Assembly: GCA_025093555.1 (NCBI GenBank)
Contig: JAIWNF010000071.1
Location: 124,001-188,000, forward strand
Direction of reading: 5' to 3'
Length of the DNA: 64,000 bases
DNA from: Circinella umbellata
Lineage: Eukaryota; Mucoromycota; Mucoromycetes; Mucorales; Lichtheimiaceae
Shown: piece after piece, positions 14,471-25,832 of the stretch
Layout: each line of letters opens with the position of its first letter
How positions within the stretch are numbered: the first letter of the stretch is position 1
The notes under the pieces: generated by a model
Database searches by the model: none
Told to the model about the DNA's origin: nothing
What the model saw: the letters and a program-made list of their open reading frames with translations, nothing else
Made by a program: the position numbers and the translations under genes

Positions 14471-15737
14471 TGGTGGTTTTTAATTTTTTGACATTTGACC
14501 TTCCTGTTTTGGTCTAATGAACCTGTATATGATATTCTCAACAATGGCGTTAAATGTCTGCTGCACTACGAGCTTTCTGGTCTTTTGAATATACCAATAC
14601 ACATGTCATGTTATTGGCTTGTTTCACCAAAGAATTCTGTTGATTTTCAAAAATAAAAACGAATTGCAAATCTTGTATTGAGAATAAAAAAGTAGCAGCC
14701 ACTTGCTCAGAATATATTTATAGGATGATAATCAGCCTATGCTTATCAGAAAGAATGTGAAAAGAATGACAGTATCATTTGAGGTCAAAATCTAGGGATA
14801 GCAATATGACCTGTGTGGCAAATTGACCCATGGGTTGGGTTGACGTCAATGGGTTGAGTCCATGCTTGTCTTGGGTTAACTTGTGGACCAACCTAATCCA
14901 TCACTTATAATGTAGAATAAGAAAATTATGGCAATTATGTATATATTCCATACAAATAAATAATCTTTATATTTAGATAAATAATACTGATAAGAAAAAA
15001 TAATAAGACATAATGGAAATAGAGTCTATTCAACGGATGTTTTTTTTAGTCTGATTGATAAAAAAAATGGTTGGTATGCCAGTATTCTTCGTGCTTCTTT
15101 TCTAAACTTTCCACATTCGTATCATTTCTTTCCTCTAAAAAATAAACGCAAAGAGAGGGAAAGAGATTCTATATTGGGTATTCGAAACAACGTAATTATA
15201 TTCAGTTAGATAGAGACTTCATAGTCGGATATATTTTCTTTTCAAGACAACAGTAAAATTAAAGAAGGGATTTTGTCTTCAAGCCGCTTTTTAGAGGAAC
15301 TTCGACAAATTGCTAAAAAAAACACAAAAGATACGTATACTAAAACACCCAAAAACTCCCCAATGGTAGTAAGTTCAGATTTATCAATTGAATAATAATG
15401 AAAAGTTTTCATTCTTCTTAAGGATACAGGAAAAAATGTGTTGATTGAAAAAAAAAGTAGTGATATGGTTGTATTACATACGACAAGATGGCATAAAGTC
15501 ATAATAATAAACAGAGATAATAAACAGAGTATTATTGTAGGATTGAATAAATGGATAAGTAGTAAGGAAAGAAAAATATTTGGATAGGTTTTATAATATA
15601 TATACATAAAGTTAAAGGATATGTGTCGAAAAATACCATATTTATAAATACGTAGAGAAATTTTGTACGTAAAAAGTTATTCAATATGAAAAAATATGTG
15701 GATGGTATTTATAATATATATACATATAAAAAAAACA

Positions 15738-17878
15738 TCATATATCTTGTTCGTGCTCGTGTTCATGTCTATCTTCACATTCTTCTTGGTCATTATCAAC
15801 AATAGCAGAATACTTGCGCTTTTTGGTATTATCTCTGCTTGGTGTAAAAAATATATATGGATTATGATTATTTGAACGATTAACTTCAAATTGTTGCTCT
15901 TGCTCTTGTGATGGTAATAACGTTATAGATTTTTGTTTCTCTTCTTGTTGATTATTTGATGTTGATGTTGATGCTGATGTTGACGAGATTAAAGGCTTTA
16001 TGATTCCAATTTGTTGTTCCCTTTTTAACAGTGCTCGAATGATATTAGAGCGTTTTACTGTGCTTGCCTAGTGATGATATGTATTGCTAATATGTTAATA
16101 ACAATATAATACGCATCTCCCATTTTATTCATTCTTTTTTTATTACATATATACCTTGAATATAAGTAACGTATTAATAAAATTCTTCATTTCATTCATT
16201 GACAGATAACTTGTAGGCATCTGTATAGGCCAAGCATCGCGTGCGAAAAAAATATTTTGATCTGGAAGCCAATGTAACATAGAAAAATATCCCGAGGTTC
16301 CTAATAATAACGCCACATCAGTAACCAGTTCATTTTCGCTTGTGATATTTTAATTATATTATATTATATCCCATATTACCAATCATATCAAGAGACATTG
16401 TATCGAATACACCATATTGTTTAATATTTTTAAGAATAGCTGCATTGATACGTAAATTTTTGCTTTGTTGAGCTGTCTTAACTATAGTTGTACAAGAGCT
16501 ACGTTTCCACTCATTAGACGATATTTCAACATATTTTTTTTGTTCACTGCATTTAACAAGCAAATCTATTTTGCGCGAGTATGCGGGGGCGGTATTTGTA
16601 TCAAAAAAAATTGCTTTGTTGTTTTCAATTTCATTTTTTGTGGCATTCGATCCTGTTTCACCACTACAGATGCGTTAATCAACTCACCTAGTTAGTAACG
16701 CGAAAATTTGGCTCATAGTTGTGTACAATGTAATGAATAACTATACTTACTCAAAAAGCTCAACATTTGTTTTCATAAACATTTTGTCAAGTAAAGAAGC
16801 AAACCGACGATAAAATGTTGTTTCTGAGTTATTTGCTAGATCAGTACCCCATATATCAAATGACTGTAATCTGTCAAGAGCGTATATTTTAACAGTAAAA
16901 TAAATAGTGTTAATTACAGTCATTTTCATTTTTCGGTAGATATAATATGGGTTACTATGAATGGCACTTACAAATACTCCATGCAGTCTAAAACCAAGTA
17001 AAGTTCTGTTTGCCGCTTACGATCACGACTGAGTTCTCCTTTCTTCATTTGGATTTTAGATAAAATCACATCTACGTCTTCTTCATTATAAATAACATTC
17101 CCTTCTTGGTCTTTTTCGTCATCTTTTTTCTTTTCCATAATCTTATCATACGTATTCTCAACATCTTCAGTCATTCCGCGTTTATTAGATACGTTGTTGA
17201 AGCGAAGTAAGTAATCAACGTCTTCCTTTTTTAAATTTTCAAGTAGTAAATTTTTCATCAATGGATTGACAAAATTAACAACCCGGGAAAGACCAAGCCT
17301 AGATAAAAATATATTATTTGCAAATAGTGAGCGATTATAATCTAATATCATACGAAAAAAAAAATAAAGCTTTTCATTCAAAAACGCATACACGCACAAC
17401 ATCAACTTACTTTATGATCATAACATCATTCGAGTCTAGGTCTTGCTTTAATAATCGTTGTGCGGCAAGATATAATAAACATCCCTGTATAGAACCATCG
17501 TTGCCAGTGGATTCCAAACATTCACGTTCTGCGTCATCAATTACATTTTTAGTAAGCTAAAAAAAAAATTAAAAAGGCCAGGCAATCAAAATAAGTAATT
17601 TATCATACGTAATATTGTTATTATCTACAAGATATAGTTTATTCTATACTTTTTTATATGCAATGTAATTAACGCGGCCTTCTAAATCAAAGCCTTCGAA
17701 TTTATCAATTCTAATTTGTGAATGTTGTTGTTGTTGTTGTGAATGTTGTTGTTGTTGTTGTTGTGAATGTTGTTGTTGTTGTTGTTGTGAATGTTGTTGT
17801 TGTTGTTGTTGTGAATGTTGTTGTTGTTGTTGTTGTGAATGTTGTTGTTGTGAATGTTGTTGTTGTTGTTGTTGTGAA

Positions 17879-17923
<45 letters not shown>

Positions 17924-17967
17924 GAATGTTGTTGTTGTTGTTGTTGTGAATGTTGTTGCTGCTGTCG

Positions 17968-18004
<37 letters not shown>

Positions 18005-18613
18005 ACAGGCAAATTTTCCATTTCATTCAATTCCGACAGTAATCGGTCTACCGAAGGCGCCGCAGCAAGCCGTTCATTGAGAACATCGATTTTTACTTGT
18101 AAAGATGTTTCGAACTATAACGAAAAATCAGTTGAGTAAGAAATAAGCTGTTCCAATAGTACGTGAAAGAACGAAAGTAATACTCACCAGCTTGTTAGCT
18201 AGTCTGCACAACAAGCTCCAAATCTTTTTATTATAGTTTTTGCTAAATATTAGAAGTGCAAATAATTAAACATGTATGAATTTGTGTAAGTTAAAACGTC
18301 TTCTTTTCGTATCACTGTTAATTTTTACCTTGGGCCCGATACTTCAATTTTATTTTGTTTTTTGACTTCTAGACAGAATCTTCTTCTCCACAACGTATAT
18401 AATGTATCTGGCTTGAATTGATACCCGCTTGACCACATACTAATTCTTTTGCTATTCTCATTTATAAATGACACAAAACATGGAGTCGCGGAATTGGTAA
18501 CAAACTCCTGTAATTCTAGTAAAAGCAACAGCAATTGAAATCAATAACCTTGTACAAGAAAAGTTACCGTTTTATTAATTAATACCTTTATAGCCAGGAA
18601 ATGGAACAGACAT
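15738..18613 (-). CDS. Uncharacterised mucoralean family protein, copy B (10 exons)
   Basis: Exons on the minus strand: 18586-18613, 18329-18515, 18188-18242, 17650-18114, 17411-17556, 16972-17298, 16751-16870, 16380-16663, 16155-16300 and 15738-16067. All introns are short GT...AG and all phases close, giving 1353 nt or 450 residues. Start MSVPFPGYK; C-terminus ...HEQDI then TGA. Order of features: WSSGYQ.KPDTLYTLWRR near residue 50, a 12-Ser tract followed by QQQQQQHS blocks, an acidic/Lys-rich charged segment, the SE..FYRRF segment, KIDLL...VEISSNEWK with QQSKNLRINAAILKN, GYFSMLHWL, then a low-complexity tail with a KKRK basic motif that could be a nuclear signal. No established domain is recognised. 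Weak similarity to the 541-residue protein at 58940-60763 suggests a common superfamily. Confidence 0.78.
17718..18004. repeat. Coding Gln-(His-Ser) minisatellite plus 12-unit Ser tract
   Basis: Within exon 4 of copy B. Blocks of mostly six CAA codons separated by CAT-TCA (His-Ser) form an approximately 24-bp repeat of about ten blocks, followed by 12 TCA codons. Copy A has about two such blocks and 79 Ser codons; copy C has about four blocks and 45 Ser codons. All stay in frame. Confidence 0.92.
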
Positions 18614-18969
18614 TACTATTCAGTAAAAGGTGTTAAAAAAGGCAACAGTAAAAGAAAGAGGGTTGTTATGAAACAAAGAAAAGTAAAGGCACGTAAAAGA
18701 AATAATTTTGCTATGAAGAAAGAAAAGAGTAGGTAAAAGAAAGAAGCACCATGGTAAAAATCCAGAACCAGAGCAGCCAGAACATAACTTTTAAGGCCAG
18801 CGCAGAGAGTTATCTTTTTTTGGTAATTGGTGTACCCAAACATTTTCAATGGTCTAGTAAAATTTAATCTCCTCAATAAATAAAAGCAATTTATGCAAAA
18901 AAAAAAAATAGTCCATTAAATATTACTGCGTTTTATATAAAAATCATTTATTTTATTCATTTTCTACAT

Positions 18970-20388
18970 TTATTGATTATCGCTCTGATTGCGAGCTCGA
19001 ACCGAAACCGGAAATGTTTGTTGAGATGCCTTCCGCTTTCGTCTGGCTTGAGACCCAGTAGAAGGAGTGGATGAGGATGGTGTAGATGAAGAAGGAGTGA
19101 ATGAATAAGGAGTGGATGAAGAAGGAGTTAACGAAGAAGGAATGGAAAAAGATGTAGCATGGGAAGGATCGGAAGGAGATGAAGGTATGGTGGGTTGTTG
19201 ATGTTGCGTTAAAGGTTGTGAGGAGGAAATGGCCGAAGATGATTCTGGTTGGCAACTAATAAAAAAATATGTAAAAATTAGCAACATAATGGGAAAGATA
19301 CTCAATTAGATGTAACTTACGTCGTTTGTTCGTCTGGAAATCCAGTTGACCTATAGAAAAATCAAATAAATATTAATAACACAGTTTAACGTGTACATGA
19401 AACATAGCTTACATATCCATCAAAGGTCCTTGGGAACATCCTGAAACAGATGGGGATGGTTCTGGTTCTCCTTGACTTGAAATACCCAAAAGACGACTAA
19501 GTTCATTTCAATTAGTATCATCATTAATAAAACTATCAACGTCATTACAAACACTTACAGTCTAGTGGCACCTATTCAGGATGCATCATCCCTTATAGTC
19601 ATTGAGGATACATCACCCCTTTCATTGCCTTTGCTTGAGGATCTAGTTCGAGTATAATATAAAGATGATATAAATAAGAAAGTAATATAATCACAAAGAA
19701 AATCAATAATACATTACCTATTGAGTGACTTGAACAGGTTGTAAATAAAGTACTTTCCAACCCAGTGCTTCTCACATTGATCAATTGGAGCTTTGTACAT
19801 ACGCTTGATGTTTGTTTCAAACTTACTTATTTCACGAGTTCGAATTGGTTGAGGGATGTGAATGAACTTCTTTGGATTTTTGTTCAATCCTTTCAAAGCC
19901 GTTTCAATTGCCTTACGATGGGTGGCTGCTTCCCCAAGCATTGAGTTATACAAATCTCCTGCATATACGTGACTTTCGCTTGTAACTTTCATTCAAAAAT
20001 CGGAGATAACGTGTTTCTTCAACACAGACGTGGTGTCTGGTTCGGAAAGTACATGTCCAGATTCAATAGGAATTGGATTCGCCAAGACAAAAGTGCGCGC
20101 AACCAATTCGCGTATTCTCTCGGAATTCATTTCCGAATCCTCTTCTTCTTGCTGCGGCTGCTGTTGTTGGAGCAATGGTTGGGGTAATTGTTCCGGCTGC
20201 GGTTGCTGCGGTTGTTGCGGTTGCTGCGGTTGGGGCAGTCTTGATTCTAAGTCTTCCAAACGATTCTCAATGTTTGTTAAGCGATTGTCAATGCTTGTTA
20301 CAACATCTAAAATTCTATTTAAGACTTCATGCGAAGAATCAATGGGAGTGGGAGTGGGTGTTAAAAATGGGAATTGATAGGGGTTCAT
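18970..20388 (-). pseudogene. CACTA accessory gene with in-frame stops
   Basis: Starts MNPYQFPFLTPTPTP at 20388, then a predicted coiled coil (RILDVVTSIDNRLTNIENRL) and a Pro-Gln repeat, followed by an acidic stretch. The frame hits a TGA at 19993 and immediately resumes in the same frame with KVTSESHVYAGDLYNSML, so this is a nonsense change within one exon. After a GT-AG intron, a second in-frame TGA lies near 19585. Further small exons lead to a Ser/Thr/Pro-rich C-terminal part ending with a basic RRKRKAS patch and a TAA at 18970. By position it could be the element's second (TnpA-like) gene; homology to TnpA was not established. Divergent from the transposase, with about 200 bp between them. 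Confidence 0.65.
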
Positions 20389-20589
20389 TGTTGAGGAGAA
20401 GTATAGAGAACGACGCGTAAACCAGCAGTAATTTTGTTTGAACTTATCGCCACGTCATTGTCACACAAACCGTTATAATTTTAAAAGTATAAATGCTAAA
20501 TTGTCAAGTACTTCGTCCTTTCCATTCTACTCACTTTCTTGTCTTTTACCTATCTTTTGCCTTACTATGAGACTTACCTTGTAACGTTG

Positions 20590-23500
20590 CCCTAAATGTT
20601 TCGTATTGAAACAGACAAATAACTTTGATGAACATGTTAGAACATGTAGTAAGTAATAATCCCATTATGTGAATATGCAAATGTAAATTTTAGCATGATT
20701 TTTCTTACATTACGTGAATAAGCTCGTATTCCGGACTACATAGAGAGCCTACAAACGCAAACAATTCAAGACCCTGAAGTCCTTCCTAGTGTTTATCTTG
20801 GGGAACAACCAGGCATTCTTCAACAAGACGCTGACGAAGAGCTTCTCGATGCATACAATAACAATCAAGAAGACAATGCTCCCGTTGGTTCCCTTCATCC
20901 AATGATAACTGAGTGGGATGACTATGACGTTGATATAGATGGTGGAATGAATGTGTATAACTATGAAGATGATGACAATCAAGTCGATGACAATAATGAT
21001 GATCAAGACACGGACCACACCCATCCTGGTACCGATGTTGAAGATTTCGACAGCGAGGAAGAATATGATACCATAAATCCAAATGTATCTAACGCAGTAG
21101 AGCCCACCATCGCTGATGAACAGTATGTTGATTGAAGTGTCCTAGAATTAAGAGTGTAAAATACTGGAGATTCTAAGGGTCTACCCCTGATAAAGCTAAA
21201 AAGGATCTTCCTAAGAATAAGGTTATCATATCTTAAGATAGCATTCTTTAAGATACATTCTTTAAGATACATTCTTCAGATGACATACCAGAGATAGCCC
21301 ATCATAATAAACAACTCATATAAATAGACCAACTCGTACAAAGAATAATAATCTTTATCTTATTTTTCAAGAATAAACACTGTTTCAAAGGACTCATCGT
21401 TTTATTATATTTTATTGTTGAACTAAACTATTATTCTATCGTACACCTCATTGATGCTTGGGAGAACGAACCTCCATTGTGTACTAATGAACCAATTACT
21501 TACACTGAATACGCACCAGTCCCATTGGATAACCATGAACACAAAAGCTTCCAGATATACTGTTGGATACAAGAAAACAACATCAGCAGAGGTGCATACG
21601 AAGAGCTTGTAAAACTTCTAAACAAATGGATCAAGGACGATGATGTTCGTAAGTATACATTTGATATTACTTGGTATAATAACAATCAACATCTGTACAA
21701 TTACTAAAAAAGACATAGCTCGTGTACCGTTGCATTCTCATTATAAAACCGAATCGAATTTGGGCAAGTTATTTGACCTCCAAGAAGTTAAATACCGTAT
21801 GTGTCCTAAAGGCTGTAGATTATTCCCAAAAGGTTCCTCTTCTCCCTGCACTTGCGAAGCACCCCAATTCAAATCAAATGGGCAACCAATCAAGGCAATG
21901 TCGTACTTCCCGCTTGCAAAACAGCTTTCATCCTTTGTTGCAATCAAGGACACTCAGGATATGTTAAAAGAAACACCCCAGCCAGTCGGACAAGGTGTTA
22001 TAACAGATATATTCCACGGTTCCGTATACCAAGGTCTCAAGGATGAACTTTTCATTTCAAATCTTGACATCGTTGTGTCTTTGTATATTGATGGCTTTAG
22101 AACATTTAATGGTGGCAATGCCAATATGACAATCCTTCACATTGTAATAATGAGCTTGCCTGCTAATATAAGGTAAATACTTTGGTTATTTCACTCGTCT
22201 TTTTATATATTAACATTTTATATATACCATTAATAAATTATATAAAAACAGGTATAAGAAAGATTTTATGATCCAAGTTGTAATTTTACCAGCAGATCAC
22301 ACTGGAAATCTTTATACTTATCTCAAACCTTTGCTGAATGAGCTCCGAATCCTCCAGGATGTAGGAATGAAAGTCACCTGTGATGATGGTGAATTTTCAC
22401 TCAAAGTGCACTTGATGCTAGCCTCAGGGGATATCATTGGTATTCAAGAACTTATTCATCATAAAGGGCATTCATCAGACTATGGGTGCCGCCAATGTCG
22501 GATACTATCGACATCTTTAATTAGCCCAGCGGGTAAAGGGCATGCTCGCTATTATCCTGGAACAATTGCAATGTCACCTCCAAGACCTGTTGAGGATTTC
22601 TCCCAAGGAAATGCTGTAAGGATCAAAAAGTTTTGTTAATTTCTTTTTCACTTTATATTACTTTTTTGTTCTTACCAAACGGGGGGTTTTTTTGCTTCTT
22701 TGATTGTAGGAATTTGGTATCAAAAAAAAAACAGAGTTTTCTGAATTGAAATCCTTTCATGGATATACGTTTTTTGGCCTGGATGAAATGCATCTCATCG
22801 GGGCCAATTGCACAAGTAAAATATGGTCAATGATTTCTGGTGAATTCCCAAATGTTAATTCCACATTTGAGTTGGATAATACAACATGTAAGGCTATTGG
22901 TGCTGCAATCACTAAATCAACATCAAACATCCCGTCGTCTATTTTTGAAGGCACATTTCGTGGTCAGTACATATATATTTTTTAAGAGTATATTACATCT
23001 CATTATAATAAAAAAATTAACATATCTTCTTGTTTTTTAGACATCTTCAAAAAGAGAGGCAGTATGCGATCAGTTGATTGGATTGTGTTTATGCAATGTG
23101 TCTTGGCAGCTTTGGTTTTTGAACAAGTAGCACGAGAATACGGGCCATATGCATCGCAAGTAGAGGCGCTTATGTCATACGTAATTGGATGCTGCCTAGC
23201 CCTTCAATGGGAAATCGATCAAGACGACCTTGCGAATATCAAAAAGTAATGTATATAACAATCTAAATAAATTTAGCGTTTTTAATATTTTGCTAACATC
23301 ATCATAATAGACACTTTCAAGACTGGCACTTACATATGAAGAATGAAGTCGACAATAACATGTACACCATTAATTTTCATTTGCTTCGACATATCCACAG
23401 TACAGTGAAAGCCCTTGGTCCCCTCAGAGCTTATAGTACAAGATCAGCTGAGCGCTCAATTGGTAAATAATCAAAATGCTCAAAGATCCCAAAAAAAAAC

Positions 23501-24322
23501 CCAATCACCTTGCTGATTATTTTCTTTGTAGGTTTCTTCAAAAAACATGTAAAATCACGAGTTTCACCTGGGGAAAATGCTGGTAACGTTATCAAACGCC
23601 AATTACTCATGCGAAATTTCAATCGCGTATATTATGGAGACGATTATTTGGGCGAGGAACCTGAAAAAGACGAGTACACAGTACCTGATTATCCTCATAT
23701 TGAGCTATGGGATACCCATCTAGACACCGCTGACGATACTATTTTAGTTCCCTTGAGAACTTACTGGCATAGTTTTTTCGATGACAATCGCGCGGAAAAT
23801 GCGGTACTAGACACCAACATTCGTATAGGAAAGCGTCTGTACATATCTGGCACGGTGTATAACTGCAATGAATATCCACGATCAGAACAAAAAATCAGTA
23901 CATTAGTGAGAGTATTTCTTTGTGTATCAAGAACACAAAATACACACGCTACCTATTTCGGTGAGATCATTCTCTTTTTTACACATAAATTCCAAGGTAC
24001 GCAAAAGATTAAGCTGTTATAAATAAAATCGATTTACTTATAATGCGTAACCATTTATAAATTAGACCAAGAACATCCGCTTTGTTTGGTGAAAGTGTAT
24101 GCCAATATCAAAGAAACTAAATATGGCACAGGAGTAAGAAAGAAAATTGGTGTTAGCGTATGGAAATGGAGGAGAAGATAATTCCAATGTTGCTGATAAA
24201 GTTATAGTCACATATGTCAATAATATCAAAGGCTATGCAGGAATGTTGAAGGTAGACAATATATGATTTATCCGGATATGATTCCAGGGGAGATTTGGAT
24301 TGGAGAAATTGGGATGATTTAA
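20590..24322 (+). pseudogene. CACTA transposase gene, interrupted by a solo LTR
   Basis: About nine exons can be followed with matching phases. A small exon ends in a CPKC...H....C zinc-finger motif (about 20598-20651); then an acidic exon from about 20726; a segment with WIQENNISRGAYEEL (to 21650); CPKGCRLF...CTC and LYIDGFRTFNGG (about 21717-22173); then DYGCRQC, FGLDEMHLIG, LRHIHSTVKALGPLRAYSTRS.ERSIG and KSRVSPGENAGNVI. The CxxGC/CxC zinc motif, the DGF motif and the late 'GPL.AYS.R..ER.IG' block resemble TNP2-type transposases of CACTA elements. A 318-bp LTR with a 5-bp target duplication splits the coding exon at 21133-21450, and the 3' end near 24170-24320 seems frameshifted. The true start codon was not found. 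Confidence 0.75.
21133..21450 (+). mobile_element. Solo LTR (318 bp) inside the CACTA transposase gene
   Basis: Begins TGAAGTGTCC and ends GTACACCTCA (TG...CA), flanked on both sides by TTGAT, a 5-bp target duplication. It has a TATA-like CATATAAATAG near 21316 and AATAAA-type signals near 21373. Removing it leaves one continuous coding frame (...EQYVDAWENEPP...), which confirms the boundaries. No internal retrotransposon sequence is present, so it is the product of LTR-LTR recombination. TG...CA ends and a 5-bp duplication fit Ty1/copia or Ty3/gypsy elements. Confidence 0.88.
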
Positions 24323-25185
24323 AATTTTTTTTTATTTTTCATAAAACAATAAAAGAATAAACATTTTCCAACTATATTTTTTTATTCAATTTCATTCACT
24401 GTTGTTCAAATATGGAAAGTTGTGTTCGAAATTTGGTTCTGGTTGCTCTGGTGTAACGCTCTGGTTGCTCTGCAGGTTCTGGAGGTTCTGGAGGTTCTAA
24501 ATTTTTCCCATGGTGAAGATTGTTATATGAGACAAAGAGAAGGTGAGAGTAAGTAAAAGAAAGAGTATTGCTAGGAAACAAAGATATGTTTTTTTTTGTA
24601 TAGAAATCGGTTAGAGCTCTGTCATATTTACTGACTACAATAACATGTCCGAAATGGTTGCTATATGATTTTCTTTTTTTTAAAATGTCAATGTGTTTAT
24701 TTTTATTTTTGCATGACAACAAGTGACCATACAGGTTTTTCTAAATTAATTTTGCTAATAAGACCTTTCCACAATCGGAAACTAGCAGAAATATATAAGA
24801 GTAAATAAAAAAAGCACCATAGAGTTGGCATATATGACTTTTTTTGATCAGCAAAGATAAATATGTTACATCATAAGGTGTATCCTGACTTAAATCGTCA
24901 AAATATGGAGTGTATTAATAAGAATTGACAAAACCTTGTCAGAAATGCAGCTATGAACTTTTTGAGCCGTAATATATGTTGACTTAGGTATTCTGAAGAG
25001 ATGTTACGGAGCAGTTTTTGGAGAAAATTATTTTCCATTGAGATTTGTCGCTTCAAAGTTTTGTCAAAATATAATTAATGAGAAAGGGATAAGCAGTATG
25101 TAACCTATAAGAGTGGATGGTTTGTGGTTACATAAGGTGCATGCTCTGGATTATATGTAGCTCCTAGCTTTCAAAATACTCAAGG

Positions 25186-25342
25186 GAAATTTTCGCGAGG
25201 TTCGCGAGGTTTATTGTGACACAAATTTCCAATTATAAAAGAAGTTTACGAGATTCGCGAGATCCGCGAGGTTCGCGAGGACTAGTGTAACAAATATGAA
25301 AAAATCCTGAGATTCGAGAACCTCGAACTTCGCGAAAATTTC
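25186..25342. mobile_element. Short inverted-repeat element (MITE-like), unit 2
   Basis: Counterpart of 6458-6624 with the same GAAATTTTCGCGAGG ends and one internal GCGAGGTTC repeat fewer. Confidence 0.6.
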
Positions 25343-25644
25343 ACATGGCTACGGTTCTATTTTTTTTCGCTCAATAAAAAAATAGATATAAGAACAACAA
25401 AAAAACTCGAAAAATAGTTGTTTTCAAATATTACTTAGATGTAGATACTATATCAAAAGGATTTTAATAATACCAAACTCTTGTTGAATAGCAACAAAGT
25501 AAAATTATAACCCTATCCACCATTTTTAATAAAAAACATAGAACCAGGTTCTGGTAGAAATTACGGGGGAAATAGCAGAAATAACAAGTACTACTATGAA
25601 ACCAAGCGATCGAAAAGGAGAAAGTCACTGCATGCTTCTCAATA

Positions 25645-25820
25645 CAGTTGAACCCCGTTTTTTGCACAGGTGGGATTTGGCTTGAAAGTGGTGCAAAAAC
25701 CGGGGGTGTGCAAAAAGTGGGGTCGAAAACATAGTAAAATTATAGTGGGATTTAGGCTGAGAGGCGTGCAAAAAGTGGGGGTGTGCAAAAACCGGGAGTG
25801 CAAAAAACGGGGTTCGACTG
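25645..25820. mobile_element. 176-bp MITE with CAGTTGAACCCCG ends (unit 2)
   Basis: Same element as 7731-7906, with about three substitutions. Flanked by TA at 25643-25644 and 25821-25822. Unit 1 has a single TA at 6925-6926 in 'ctcaaTAgtgtttatac', so insertion with TA duplication is directly visible. Its right TA overlaps the first copy of the TAGTGTTTATAC repeat used by the adjoining LINEs. Confidence 0.92.
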
Positions 25821-25832
25821 TAGTGTTTATAC
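25821..25832. repeat. TAGTGTTTATAC target duplication, first of three
   Basis: The same 12-mer occurs at 27368-27379 and 32839-32850 and brackets both LINE-type elements. In unit 1 it occurs once, followed by the same downstream sequence (atacactatcatctc). Confidence 0.88.

Larger units (their letters stand above)
18747..24515. mobile_element. CACTA (EnSpm)-type DNA transposon, private to unit 2
   Basis: The termini are inverted: CACCATGGTAAAAATCCAGAAC on the left and a right end reading CACCATGGGAAAAATTTAGAACC on the other strand. The element is flanked by a 3-bp duplication AAG, and unit 1 has the empty site gaaagAAGattg near 5787. CACC-type ends, a 3-bp target duplication and subterminal repeats of GGTTCTGG/GCTCTGG (24440-24500 and 18758-18785) fit the CACTA superfamily. 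It encodes a multi-exon plus-strand transposase (20590-24322) and a minus-strand accessory gene (18970-20388), both broken. Length 5769 bp. Confidence 0.88.

Noticed and set aside
20030..20420. Two Cys/Gly- or Ala-rich plus-strand frames opposite the CACTA accessory gene
   Set aside because: They mirror the Pro-Gln repeat of the minus-strand gene, which has a better start, a coiled coil and downstream exons.
18747..24515. Reading the segment as a unique gene cluster of the host
   Set aside because: Exact inverted ends, a 3-bp duplication and the empty site in unit 1 show that it is one transposon.
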